Assembly (NCBI GenBank): GCA_003165595.1
Contig: PLWQ01000026.1
Coordinates: 61,247-119,657, forward strand
DNA: 58,411 nt
Direction of reading: 5' to 3'
DNA from: Fibrobacterota bacterium
Lineage (GTDB): Bacteria > Fibrobacterota > Chitinivibrionia > Chitinivibrionales > FEN-1185
The notes below the pieces were generated by a model that saw nothing but the letters and a program-made list of their open reading frames with translations, had not been told where the DNA came from and made no database searches. Shown here in pieces: positions 46,705 through 56,460 of this stretch; the stretch's first letter is position 1; each line of letters opens with the position of its first letter. The position numbers and the translations under genes are program-made.

Positions 46705-47145
46705 ATGCGACTTATGGCCGAGGAAATCGTTTCTCATTCCGTCGAAGAAACTCGCCAGGCAGGCGCCAGGCTGGCAAAAACGGCCGCCTCCGGCGACGTG
46801 TATGCGCTCGTGGGCGAGCTCGGCAGCGGCAAGACCGAATTCGCTCGCGGGTTTGTCGAGGCGCTGTGCGGCCCTGCGGCGGTTCGAAGCCCAACGTTTT
46901 CCATTGTAAATATCCACGAATCCCCGGATTTTCCCGTGTATCATTTCGATTTCTACCGGCTCAAGAGCAAAGAGGAGCTTGTGGAAATCGGGTTCTACGA
47001 GTATGTCCGTTCGAACGGAGTGGTGCTCATCGAATGGGCCGACATGTTTCCCGATGTCCTGCCCCGCGAGACGGCAACAATACGGTTTGTTGACAAAGGG
47101 AACAACCGGCGCGACATCCGAATCGGACCGTTGCAGGAATCGTAG
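46705..47145 (+). CDS. tsaE: TsaE: tRNA threonylcarbamoyladenosine ATPase
   Basis: The 146-residue protein (or 143 from Met4 at 46714) has the TsaE features: Walker A GELGSGKTEFARG, SPTFSIVNIHE, the Asp-containing YHFDFYRL, then GFYEYVRSNGVVLIEWADMF with the conserved GxxEY..xxxxxxIEWA. TsaE is the small ATPase that works with TsaB and TsaD to place the t6A modification on tRNAs that read ANN codons. It is cytoplasmic. No other tsa gene is nearby. Length is typical. Confidence 0.95.
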   Translation: MRLMAEEIVSHSVEETRQAGARLAKTAASGDVYALVGELGSGKTEFARGFVEALCGPAAVRSPTFSIVNIHESPDFPVYHFDFYRLKSKEELVEIGFYEYVRSNGVVLIEWADMFPDVLPRETATIRFVDKGNNRRDIRIGPLQES

Positions 47146-47604
47146 TTGGATCCCCCCGGCACTCGCCGCGTCACCAAAAGCCTCGCAGCCCAATTTCTTT
47201 GCGGTCTTCGCGTCTTTGCGGTGAATATTATCTGTAGAATTTAGGTTCAGGCAACCGTATCTCAGTTCCCTGCTCTCACTTGTGACAACCCGAGCCAGGC
47301 AAAAATTCCCCGAAATGCCGCGCCTATTGTGCTTGCCGCCAACCAAAATTTCATGTGAACCTTGGAGGGCCTTTTTGCGACTGTATACTATAAGGAGTAC
47401 TCTATATATGGGTTTATGCGATTAAGTATGGCATCTGTTGTGCGTTTATTATACACTTTATTATATTGGTCAGACTGGCCTTGTCGGATTTCTTCCGGGT
47501 TCCGGGCGTATCTTTGGGCGCGGCGGGAAAGCGGGAAAAGGCGGCGATAACGGGCAAAGAGGCTTGATGATATGCGGTTCGCATGCAGCAAGAGGTGGGG
47601 AAGA
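47146..47604. other. Upstream region of the giant surface protein
   Basis: The left part has a GCAAAG-type repeat (about 47193-47223, TTTGCGGTCTTCGCGTCTTTGC in two pieces). From about 47372 to 47480 it is AT-rich (ACTGTATACTATAAGG, TTTATTATACACTTTATTAT) and probably holds the promoter of the next gene. AAGGAG at 47391-47396 followed by a five-codon frame (ATG 47408 to TAA 47425) might be a leader peptide, but the support is weak. No other gene is seen. Confidence 0.5.
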
Positions 47605-50600
47605 ATGAGAATTGACAGATGCTGGCTTGTGGCGGGAATGGCCGTCGCGGGAGTGATGGCGATGAACGGGTCGGCTTTTGCCGCTAATGACAATTATGCC
47701 AATTGGACATATGCCAAGAACATCGTCCTGAACACCACAAATGCCGGCGGGGGTGCGAACATAGCCAGCAGCCCCACTGGTTTCCCCGTGCTTATTCACT
47801 TGTCAACCAGCAATTTCACCTTCTCGCAGGCGCAATCCGGCGGACAGGATATCCGCTTTTCAAATTCGAGTAACACTCACATTCCGTATCAGATAGAACG
47901 CTGGGACAATACAAATTCTCTGGCGGATATCTGGGTGAGGGTGGATGTGCTTGGGAATAACAGCACGCAGTACATCACGATGTACTGGGGAAATGGTACT
48001 GCTGCGGACAGTTCCAATGGCGGCAACGTCTTTCAAACGTCAAATAATTTCGTTGGCGTGTGGCACATGGGCGAAGCGGGAGCAGGGGTAAGATATGATG
48101 CGACTGCGAACGCTTTTAATGCAACCCCATACAATTACTCTGGCACAGAATCAACTCCCAACGGAAATGTAGCAAGAGCCGACAGCCTTAAGGGCGGGGC
48201 AAGTTCCCTGCCATCCACGTCTGATTATCTTCAGGTTGGAACCGATATGGGAGACTGGAGCACTTCCGGAATGACCTATTCGGTCTGGGCGTATCCGACC
48301 GCAACTCCAGGTGAAGCCCGACTCATAGATTTCAGCACCGATACGACTGGCCAATCCGAAGGTTACCTTGGAACAAGTAACATAATACTTTCGGGAGCAG
48401 GCGCTGATTTGGTTGCTGAGGTTTACAACGGTACGGTCAACGGCGGGAAAATTACGGCCACCGGTGCTATTGCCACTAATCAATGGCAGCACTTTGCCGT
48501 CACTATTAGCGGTACGACTATCACTATTTACAAGAATGGCGCTCAGGTAAAAACCGGCACGAGCACGCAAGCCATCAACCAGGCAATTCGTACATGGAAT
48601 CTTTTCGGCCGTTCAGCCTGGACCGGGGATCCCTACTATCAAGGAAAATTCGATGAAATGGAACTTTCCAATACACCCCGTTCTGCCGACTGGATAGCCC
48701 TCAGCTACCAAAGCCAGAAATCCGGAAGCACCTGGCTTACCTACGCGACGCCTGCAAACGCCGCACCTGTGATCACAACGCAACCTGTGTCGCAAACGAA
48801 AAACCTTGGCGATCCGGTCACGTTTACAGTTGCGGCTTCGGGATATCCCGTGCCGACCTATCAATGGCGCAAGAACGCCGTTGCCATTGGCGGCGCGACT
48901 GACCCCAGCTACACCATCTCAAGTGTTGCGGCGGGCGATGCAGCTACCTATGACGTTGTCGCTACCAACTCACAGAACAGCGCGACGTCAAATGGCGCTG
49001 TACTCACGATAAACGGTGTTCCTTCAGCGCCTACCATAAGCACGCAGCCCCAATCGCAGACCAAATCCGTGGGACAATCCGTTACGTTCACCGTTGTCGC
49101 AACTGGCAACCCGGCGCCAACATATCAATGGCGCAAGAATACCGTTAGCATTGGCGGGGCGACGGGCGCGAGCTACACCATTGCGTCGATCGCACTCGGC
49201 GATGCCGCCACCTATGACGTGGTGGCTACCAACTCGCAGGGGTCCGCGACTTCAAACGGCGCAGTGCTTACCCTTTGCGCGGTCACCCAGCAACCGTCGA
49301 ACGTGACCGTTCCTGTCAGTCAACCGGCAACATTTACGGTGGTGGTTTCGGCGACAACTCCGGTTTACCAGTGGCAAGTCAGCAGCAACGGTGGCGGCTC
49401 GTGGACCAACGTAACCTATGGTACAGGCTATAATTCCGAAACATTCATCTTCAACAACCCGACGACCGGCGATAGTGGGGAACAATACCGGTGTCAAATA
49501 ACCGGCGGTTGCGGGACCATAAACTCGAATGCCGCGATTCTGAGCGTTTGCGGACCTCCTAACATAGTCACCCAACCGGTGCCCACCCAGATAATCATTG
49601 CTGGCCAAGCGGCAACTTTCACCGTATCCGCCTCTGGGAATAACCTCTTCTATCAATGGGAACGCAACTCAGGTTCGTGGGCCGATATTCCCGGGGCGAC
49701 TGGAGTCACCTATTCGTTCGCAACAGCACAAAGTGACAATGGCGCGCAATTCCGGTGCAGAGTGTACAATACCTGCGCAACTGTTGAATCCAACGTCGCA
49801 ACCCTTTCCGTTTGCACGCCTGCCACGACAACCAACCCGGCGGCTCAAAGCGTGACCGCGGGACAAACCGCCACATTTTCAGTTTCCGGCAGCGGCAGCG
49901 GCACTCTTGCCTATCAATGGCAATACAGTCTCGACGGAGGAGGAACCTGGGGTCCTGTTCCGAGCAACGGCACCTCCGCCACCTACAGTTTCACCACGGC
50001 GTCCGGGGACAACAATAACAAGTACCGCTGCCAGGTTTCCAACGGTTGCGGATCGCCCGTCTACAGCTCGGCGGCCCTGCTCACGGTATGCACGCCGCCA
50101 GCCATAACCGCCAATCCTGCAAACCAGAACGTCTTTGCAGGCTCCGCCGCCTCATTCGGCATTGCCGCAACCGGAAGCGGCACACTCGCATATCAGTGGC
50201 AGCAAAGCACCGACGGCGGAACGTCGTATACTCCAATTGGGGGCGCGACGTCCGCAGCTTACAGCTTTACGGCTTCTGTCAGCCAGAACCAATACCTGTT
50301 CCGATGCCAAGCGAGCAACGGTTGCGGAAGCCCGGCCCTATCGTCGGCTGCAATGCTCACGGTGTGCGTCTCAGCCTCAATCACCACGAATCCCACTGAC
50401 CAGAGCGTGATTTCCGGCCAGACCGCAACGTTCACTGCCGCGGCAAACGGCGGGGCCGGTCTGTATTTTCAATGGCAGCAGGACAGCGGTACGGGCGGCG
50501 CTTCTTGGAACAACGTCGCCGGCGCGGCTCTGGCAAGCTATTCATTTACAACTGCGATAGGCCAGAACGGGTACAAATACCGGTGCGGAGCCGCAGTACC

Positions 50601-53600
50601 CGGGTGCGGAACCATTGTTTACTCAGCACCGGCCACCCTCAGCGTGTGCACGCCGCCCGCCATCACCGCGAACCCTGCAAACCAGAGCGTGGTCACCGGT
50701 TCCAACGCGACATTTACGGCTGCGGCAACCGGCAGCGGGACTATCAATTATCAGTGGCAACAGAGCCCGGACGGCGCCACATGGAACAATGTGACCGGCG
50801 CGACAGCCGCAACCTATGCATTTCCTCCAACTGCCGGCCAGAACGGGTACCTCTACCGCTGCGTCGCCTCCAACGGATGCGGCAGCGCGGCGGTCTCCGC
50901 CTCCGCCTCTCTCACCGTCTGTTCCCAGCCCGTGGTCACGGTGAATCCTACCAACGTAAGCGATACTGCGGGCGATACGGCAAGATTCACCGTTGCCGCC
51001 ACGGGCACGCCGTCGCTTTCGTATCAGTGGCAACAAAGCACTGATGGCGGCGTCACATGGATCGCCTATGCGGGCGCGATCACCCCGGTTTTGAGTTTTA
51101 CGTCAGCGACAATCCTGAACGGGACCAAGTATCGCTGCGTCGTTTCAACCGGATGCTTGACGCCTGCAACATCTACGGCTGCGACACTGTCGGTATGCAC
51201 ACCGCCTGCGATAACCAGCCAGCCCGTGTCGCAGCCGGGCAAGCAGGTGGGGGATGCGGCTTCCTTCAGCCTGACTGTTGCGGCAGCGGTGACAAGCCCG
51301 TCGTACCAGTGGCAGAGGAGCGACGACGGCGCAGCAACGTGGACCAGTGTGACCGCCGGAACAGGTGCAACCACTGCATCGTATAGCTTCACGGTTGCCG
51401 CAGGAGATGCCACCGCCCAGTTCAGATGCATCGTCACGAGCCCGTGCGGCCAACTGAATTCGAATATCGTTTCAATCGGTGTTTGCACGGCAACTTCCAT
51501 ATCGACACAACCTGCAAACCAGAATGCCACTGCGGGCCAGGCCGCGACATTCTCGGTTGTCGCAAGCGGAAACCCCGCGCCCTCGTACCAGTGGCAGAAC
51601 AGCCTCGATACCGGCAAGACCTGGAACAACGTTACCGGCGCCACGGGCGCCGCCTATGCCTTTGCAACCGCTTCAAACCAGGATGGCTGGCTTTTCCGCT
51701 GCACGGTATCCAACGGGTGCGGCGTTGCCGCAACATCCGGCAGCGCGATCCTTTCCGTGTGTACGCCGCCGAAGGTGGTGTCGCAGCCGGGCAACCAGGA
51801 CAAGAACCTTGGCGACACGGCAACGTTCGGGATCGCCGCTACGGGTAGCGTGCTTTCGTACCAGTGGCAGAGAAGCCCGGACGGCGTAGCCTGGACAAAC
51901 GCGACAGCCGGAACCGGCGTCGCCACCGCAACCTACCGCCTGGCGTGCATCGCCGCCGACAACGGCGCACGGTTCCGCTGCGTGGTTTCCAGCAACGGCG
52001 GCTGCGGCGGGGATTCTTCCGCCGCGGCAACGCTTGCGGTTTGTTCGCCTCCGTCAATTACCTCCTCCCCGAAGGACACCAGCGTTGTGACCGGAGGAAC
52101 CGCGACGTTCACCGTCGGTTTCGCTGGCACTTCCCCCGCATACCAATGGCAAAAGAGCGTTGGCGGGCTCGTGTGGACCGACACTGCGGGCGCCACCGCC
52201 GCGTCTTTCTCCATCACGGCCAAAGCCACCGACAACGGGCTCAAATTCAGGTGTCACATCACGAGCAAATGCGGCGACATTACTTCGGCTGCCGCAACCC
52301 TTACCGTATGCGATCCCATAGCCATAACGGCGCAGGCCGTTGCAAACGACACCGTTATTTCGGGTAGCACGGTCGTATTCAGCGTGACCGCGGCCGGGAC
52401 CTCGCCCACGTACCGCTGGGAGAGGAAGGGCGCGGACGACACCGCATTCGCGGCGATCGGGGGAGCCTCGTTTGCTTCATACGCGTTTGTCGCGCAGCCC
52501 GCGGACAGCGGCGCGCGCTACCATTGCGTTGCAGGCGGTTCCTGCGGCGCGCCGGTAACCAGCGCCGCCTCGCTCCTTACCGTTTATACCAAGGTGCACG
52601 CGGCTTTCAGCGCCTCCGCCGTTTCGGGCCAGGTGCCGATTGCCGTGGCATTTGCCGATTCGTCAACCGGCAACTTTGCAAAGCGTGCCTGGGACTTCGG
52701 CGACGGCTCCGTGGATTCGTCGTCCAAGACTCCCCTTCACAACTTTACGCGCGCCGGAACCTTTACCGTGCGCCTCACCGTTACCGGACCCGGCGGCACG
52801 GATTCCGCGTCAAAGCAGATTTTCACCTATAATCCGGGCGCCAATCCGATTCAGATAAAGGGCGTCTATGCGTCGCCGCAGAAGATACGGATCACCCTCA
52901 CCGGCTACAACTCGATAACGCCGCCGTCAACGTTCCCGCCTGTTAATGCGGATTCGGTGGGCATCTGGTACAAGGTGTCGGCATGGCCGGCGTCGCCGGC
53001 GCAGTCGACGTTCCTGGGATACTATTCGGTTGCCGTGCTGCGCGCAAAGGGCGCTTCGTTTGCCGACAGCATCGCGGTGCCCGTGCTGAGCAGCAAGGAC
53101 AGCGTGTACGGCCTGATGACCGGCATTCTCTGGACAGACAAGACAATCACGCCCTTCGACAGCGGCAACGGCGCGCTCGTTCTCATGCGGGACACCATGC
53201 CCATATTCGACTCGCTGCTCATTTCGGGCGTGTACATTCCCGACGACACGGCGCGCATCTCCCTTGCCAACGTGGGCACCATCGACACCGCCCGCGTGGA
53301 CTCGGTGGGGATCTGGTACAGCCTCGCCACCGACACCGTTAATTTCAAGGACAATACCGCCACAAAATGGTTCTCCGCCGCGAATCTGGTGAAGGGGGGC
53401 GCGGGCTTTGCCCTGTCTGTTGTAAACACCCAGTTCAACAACGAGGAAAAGACGATGTACGCCGCGGTGGAACTCCACGGCAAAAACGGGCGGTACAGCC
53501 CCGTGCTTTCGACCTCGTTCCCCGTGGGAAAGAAGCGGCCGCACAATTCGATCCACCTTACGGCGCGGGCGCTTTCGTCAAGCAGGATCAGGCTTTCGTG

Positions 53601-56304
53601 GAACAACGTGTCGCAGACGGGCATCGAACGGATCATGATCTGGTACCGCACGGGCTCGCCCGTGCCGCTGTCTTCGGACGTTACGTCCCTCAAGCTGGAT
53701 TCACTGGTGCCAGCGGTTTCCGACACCGCGATCGAGGGGAACAAGTTCAGCGAAAAGACGCGGTATTTCTTCGGCGCGCAGGTTTTTGCGGGCGGATTGT
53801 GGTCGCTTATTACCGATTCGTCAAGCGCAACCGACTCCACGCTCAAGGCGGGAGATACCCTGCCGTCCAACAGCGCACAGGTAAAGAGCATCGTGTTCGA
53901 CACCTCCGTCAACGAGATAAAGGTGCGATGGAGCGTGAACGTCTCCCAGGCCGAAAGCCTCCAGGTGGGAATCCTGTACTCGACCGATTCCCTGCCCACG
54001 GTGAGCACCGGAGAAGAGCAGGTGATCGACGTGAAATCGGCCGCCGATTCGGCATACGTGAATATTCGCGGCGCCATCATGTTCAACCATACCTATTACG
54101 TAGGCCTGTGGCTGCGGAGATCCGACGGTGCATGGACGCGGCCTTCGCCGGCCGGGTTCGACAGCGTGCACGTTCCCGCGTTTACATGGCAGAACGTGGT
54201 GTACTTTTCAAAACAGAACGATACGGTGTTCGCCTTCAATAGCGAGGTGCGGTTGCTCAACACGCCGGGCGATTCCTCCGTAACGCACAATACGCTGTAC
54301 TACTACACTCCCGCTCCCGTCACGCTTGCCGGGTTCGTGCCTGCCGGCATCGGGTTCAGTTTCAAGAATCAGAGCGCCGGCGTTCCTTTCTATGTGGGAA
54401 TAAAGGTCGACACGATCCCGCCGGGTTATTCCCTGAGCAACGTAAGGATATTCCGGCAGACGGCCACGGGCGCATGGCTTGCGGCGGGCAGCCCGGTTCT
54501 GCTGGACACGGTCGGGCGGTATGTCTACGTGCTCACCAACCAGCTCGATTTGCCGTTTGTCGCCATGGTGGATACCACGCACCCGCGCGCGAGCGTGCTG
54601 CCCGGCGCCTACGATCTGGTTGCCGCCGGCCAGGGATTCAGCGACACCATCGTTGTGCGGGATCACCTTTCCAATGTTTCCTGGTGGCTGCGCGACGCCA
54701 AGGGCGGCTCGTCGCTTGCCACGGGCGATACCAGCCAGAGCGGGACCCTGTCCGACACGCTCGGCACCATCGCGGTATCGGTCTCGAGCGGGAACGTGAG
54801 CCCGGACAACGGCGCACGCGTGATCCTGTATCTCTCGGACGGCTCGCACCTGGATTCCATCGACCTTTCGAGGTCGGTTGTCCGCGACACCTCGGGAATC
54901 GTGCGCACCGTGGAGCAGACGTGGACGCCGCTGGCCACCACCATGATTCTTGACACGCAAGACATAAAGAGCGTGCTCACCACGTTCACAATCAAGGGAA
55001 CGTGGAAGTACGACAACACGGCGTTCAGGATTTTCCGGTGGCTGCCGGGCCCGGCCAACTTGTCCAGCACCTCCAAATGGGTTGAGTTCTCCGACAGCGG
55101 CGCTCCGCAGTTCCGGTTCACCCGCGCCAGCCTGCTGTGGATAAAGACGAAACTCAGGACCGACATCCGGTTCGGCCGGGGCATCACGCCGCCGCTTTCG
55201 CAATCGTTTGCGCTCAAGCTTGTGCCCGGCACCTGGACCGATTTCGCGCTTCCTTTCAAGTTCGACATTACGCTGGGAGACATTCTTGCCGCCACCAGGA
55301 CCGCGACCGTGTTCCCGGATTCACTCCAATTCTACGAGTGGCACAAAGACAACGCCGGCCGGTACCGTTCGGAGGCAAAATTTATTCTCGGCATCGATTC
55401 GCTCAGCGACAAAACAACCGTTCTCCCGGCTGCCGACGGCAGCGGATTCTCGGTGTTCAATACTTTTGCTGATACGGTGACGCTCGTGATCCCGCCGGTT
55501 CCTCAGGCAATGTCGAATATCGGCGTCGCGAAAAAAGCCGCCGGCACGGGAAATTGGGCCCTGAGGGTCACCGCGCTTCTCGCCGACAGCACGCCGATTA
55601 CTTCGGTGTATTGCGGCTACCAGAATGCGAAGACCGGAGGGGTTTCGTATTACCCGCAGGCTCCTTCTCTTGTCAATGCCTACGTTGGGGTGTTCGATCC
55701 GGCGTCGCGGCACGTGCACGGACATGCCATGGTGCACTCGGTGCGCGACGGAGGCGCCTCATACCTGCTCGTGTTCGGCAACGAGTCCGATAAGCGGCTT
55801 GCAATGTCCTACCGGGTGGAAAACGCGCAGACGCTTGCCCAGGGCATGAGCGCGAGGCTCTACAATCCCGAAGCGGACTCTTTTGAAAATGTAAACGGCA
55901 AAGCATCAGTGGCGGTTGGCGCCGGCGCCAAGGAGTTCCGCTGGCTGTTCGCAGGCACGGCCGCGTACCTTGCAAAAGCGCGCGAACTGGCCAGGCCGAG
56001 CGTGCTTCGGTTCGTGGGCACCTATCCAAACCCGTTCCGTTCGTTTGTGCGGATCAGGTACAGCCTGCCGTACGAGGGCGTCGACAGAGTGCTGTTCAGC
56101 ATTTACGATATGCGGGGAAAAACCGTGTGGCAGACCCAGGTGACGGCTGGATTCATGACCGGAAACGCCGATCTCATGTGGAACGCAAGGTCCTCCGACG
56201 GCCGTCCCGTTGCGGCCGGCGTGTATGTCGTGTCGATGAGGGCGATCGGTAAGGCGGGGAAGCCGCTGGGAGTTTTTGAAAGAAAGATGACGATGATACG
56301 ATAG
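47605..56304 (+). CDS. Giant T9SS-secreted protein: DUF2341, LamG, 14 Ig-like repeats, PKD, sorting domain
   Basis: The product has 2899 residues from the ATG at 47605 (GGGGAAG upstream; an ATG 11 codons earlier is also possible). A signal peptide (MRIDRCWLVAGMAVAGVMAM...AFA) is followed by a DUF2341 domain (about 30-145, PVLIHLSTSNFTFSQAQSGG, PYQIERWDNTNSLADIWVRV), a LamG/concanavalin-like domain (about 160-375), 14 Ig-like repeats of about 90 residues (about 387-1662), a PKD domain (about 1664-1750, WDFGDGS), several FN3-like and beta domains (about 1755-2790), and a C-terminal T9SS sorting/FlgD-like domain (YPNPFRSFVRIRYSLPY, DMRGKTVWQTQV, AAGVYVVSMRA). It should be a surface adhesin or carbohydrate-binding fibre. 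The Ig repeats carry Cys at YRC, GCG and LTVC. The repeats are similar enough to recombine. Confidence 0.93.
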   Translation: MRIDRCWLVAGMAVAGVMAMNGSAFAANDNYANWTYAKNIVLNTTNAGGGANIASSPTGFPVLIHLSTSNFTFSQAQSGGQDIRFSNSSNTHIPYQIERWDNTNSLADIWVRVDVLGNNSTQYITMYWGNGTAADSSNGGNVFQTSNNFVGVWHMGEAGAGVRYDATANAFNATPYNYSGTESTPNGNVARADSLKGGASSLPSTSDYLQVGTDMGDWSTSGMTYSVWAYPTATPGEARLIDFSTDTTGQSEGYLGTSNIILSGAGADLVAEVYNGTVNGGKITATGAIATNQWQHFAVTISGTTITIYKNGAQVKTGTSTQAINQAIRTWNLFGRSAWTGDPYYQGKFDEMELSNTPRSADWIALSYQSQKSGSTWLTYATPANAAPVITTQPVSQTKNLGDPVTFTVAASGYPVPTYQWRKNAVAIGGATDPSYTISSVAAGDAATYDVVATNSQNSATSNGAVLTINGVPSAPTISTQPQSQTKSVGQSVTFTVVATGNPAPTYQWRKNTVSIGGATGASYTIASIALGDAATYDVVATNSQGSATSNGAVLTLCAVTQQPSNVTVPVSQPATFTVVVSATTPVYQWQVSSNGGGSWTNVTYGTGYNSETFIFNNPTTGDSGEQYRCQITGGCGTINSNAAILSVCGPPNIVTQPVPTQIIIAGQAATFTVSASGNNLFYQWERNSGSWADIPGATGVTYSFATAQSDNGAQFRCRVYNTCATVESNVATLSVCTPATTTNPAAQSVTAGQTATFSVSGSGSGTLAYQWQYSLDGGGTWGPVPSNGTSATYSFTTASGDNNNKYRCQVSNGCGSPVYSSAALLTVCTPPAITANPANQNVFAGSAASFGIAATGSGTLAYQWQQSTDGGTSYTPIGGATSAAYSFTASVSQNQYLFRCQASNGCGSPALSSAAMLTVCVSASITTNPTDQSVISGQTATFTAAANGGAGLYFQWQQDSGTGGASWNNVAGAALASYSFTTAIGQNGYKYRCGAAVPGCGTIVYSAPATLSVCTPPAITANPANQSVVTGSNATFTAAATGSGTINYQWQQSPDGATWNNVTGATAATYAFPPTAGQNGYLYRCVASNGCGSAAVSASASLTVCSQPVVTVNPTNVSDTAGDTARFTVAATGTPSLSYQWQQSTDGGVTWIAYAGAITPVLSFTSATILNGTKYRCVVSTGCLTPATSTAATLSVCTPPAITSQPVSQPGKQVGDAASFSLTVAAAVTSPSYQWQRSDDGAATWTSVTAGTGATTASYSFTVAAGDATAQFRCIVTSPCGQLNSNIVSIGVCTATSISTQPANQNATAGQAATFSVVASGNPAPSYQWQNSLDTGKTWNNVTGATGAAYAFATASNQDGWLFRCTVSNGCGVAATSGSAILSVCTPPKVVSQPGNQDKNLGDTATFGIAATGSVLSYQWQRSPDGVAWTNATAGTGVATATYRLACIAADNGARFRCVVSSNGGCGGDSSAAATLAVCSPPSITSSPKDTSVVTGGTATFTVGFAGTSPAYQWQKSVGGLVWTDTAGATAASFSITAKATDNGLKFRCHITSKCGDITSAAATLTVCDPIAITAQAVANDTVISGSTVVFSVTAAGTSPTYRWERKGADDTAFAAIGGASFASYAFVAQPADSGARYHCVAGGSCGAPVTSAASLLTVYTKVHAAFSASAVSGQVPIAVAFADSSTGNFAKRAWDFGDGSVDSSSKTPLHNFTRAGTFTVRLTVTGPGGTDSASKQIFTYNPGANPIQIKGVYASPQKIRITLTGYNSITPPSTFPPVNADSVGIWYKVSAWPASPAQSTFLGYYSVAVLRAKGASFADSIAVPVLSSKDSVYGLMTGILWTDKTITPFDSGNGALVLMRDTMPIFDSLLISGVYIPDDTARISLANVGTIDTARVDSVGIWYSLATDTVNFKDNTATKWFSAANLVKGGAGFALSVVNTQFNNEEKTMYAAVELHGKNGRYSPVLSTSFPVGKKRPHNSIHLTARALSSSRIRLSWNNVSQTGIERIMIWYRTGSPVPLSSDVTSLKLDSLVPAVSDTAIEGNKFSEKTRYFFGAQVFAGGLWSLITDSSSATDSTLKAGDTLPSNSAQVKSIVFDTSVNEIKVRWSVNVSQAESLQVGILYSTDSLPTVSTGEEQVIDVKSAADSAYVNIRGAIMFNHTYYVGLWLRRSDGAWTRPSPAGFDSVHVPAFTWQNVVYFSKQNDTVFAFNSEVRLLNTPGDSSVTHNTLYYYTPAPVTLAGFVPAGIGFSFKNQSAGVPFYVGIKVDTIPPGYSLSNVRIFRQTATGAWLAAGSPVLLDTVGRYVYVLTNQLDLPFVAMVDTTHPRASVLPGAYDLVAAGQGFSDTIVVRDHLSNVSWWLRDAKGGSSLATGDTSQSGTLSDTLGTIAVSVSSGNVSPDNGARVILYLSDGSHLDSIDLSRSVVRDTSGIVRTVEQTWTPLATTMILDTQDIKSVLTTFTIKGTWKYDNTAFRIFRWLPGPANLSSTSKWVEFSDSGAPQFRFTRASLLWIKTKLRTDIRFGRGITPPLSQSFALKLVPGTWTDFALPFKFDITLGDILAATRTATVFPDSLQFYEWHKDNAGRYRSEAKFILGIDSLSDKTTVLPAADGSGFSVFNTFADTVTLVIPPVPQAMSNIGVAKKAAGTGNWALRVTALLADSTPITSVYCGYQNAKTGGVSYYPQAPSLVNAYVGVFDPASRHVHGHAMVHSVRDGGASYLLVFGNESDKRLAMSYRVENAQTLAQGMSARLYNPEADSFENVNGKASVAVGAGAKEFRWLFAGTAAYLAKARELARPSVLRFVGTYPNPFRSFVRIRYSLPYEGVDRVLFSIYDMRGKTVWQTQVTAGFMTGNADLMWNARSSDGRPVAAGVYVVSMRAIGKAGKPLGVFERKMTMIR

Positions 56305-56330
56305 GCCGGCGGGGTGATGAGCCAGCCGGT

Positions 56331-56362
56331 TAAAAGTTGAAAGTTGACGGTTGACAGTTGCG
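56331..56362 (+). repeat. Heptamer array (AGTTGAA/AGTTGAC)
   Basis: TTAAAAGTTGAAAGTTGACG and GTTGACAGTTG, the same style as 23036-23056, lies between the giant protein gene and the fibro-slime gene. Confidence 0.7.
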
Positions 56363-56460
56363 CGGAAAGATCAAAGCGCCGTCGGTCGTTCGTTATGCAA
56401 CAGTTTTCACGTTGATACATTGTAACTTTTGTTTTATACGTTTTGCCGAAAGGGCGAAGC

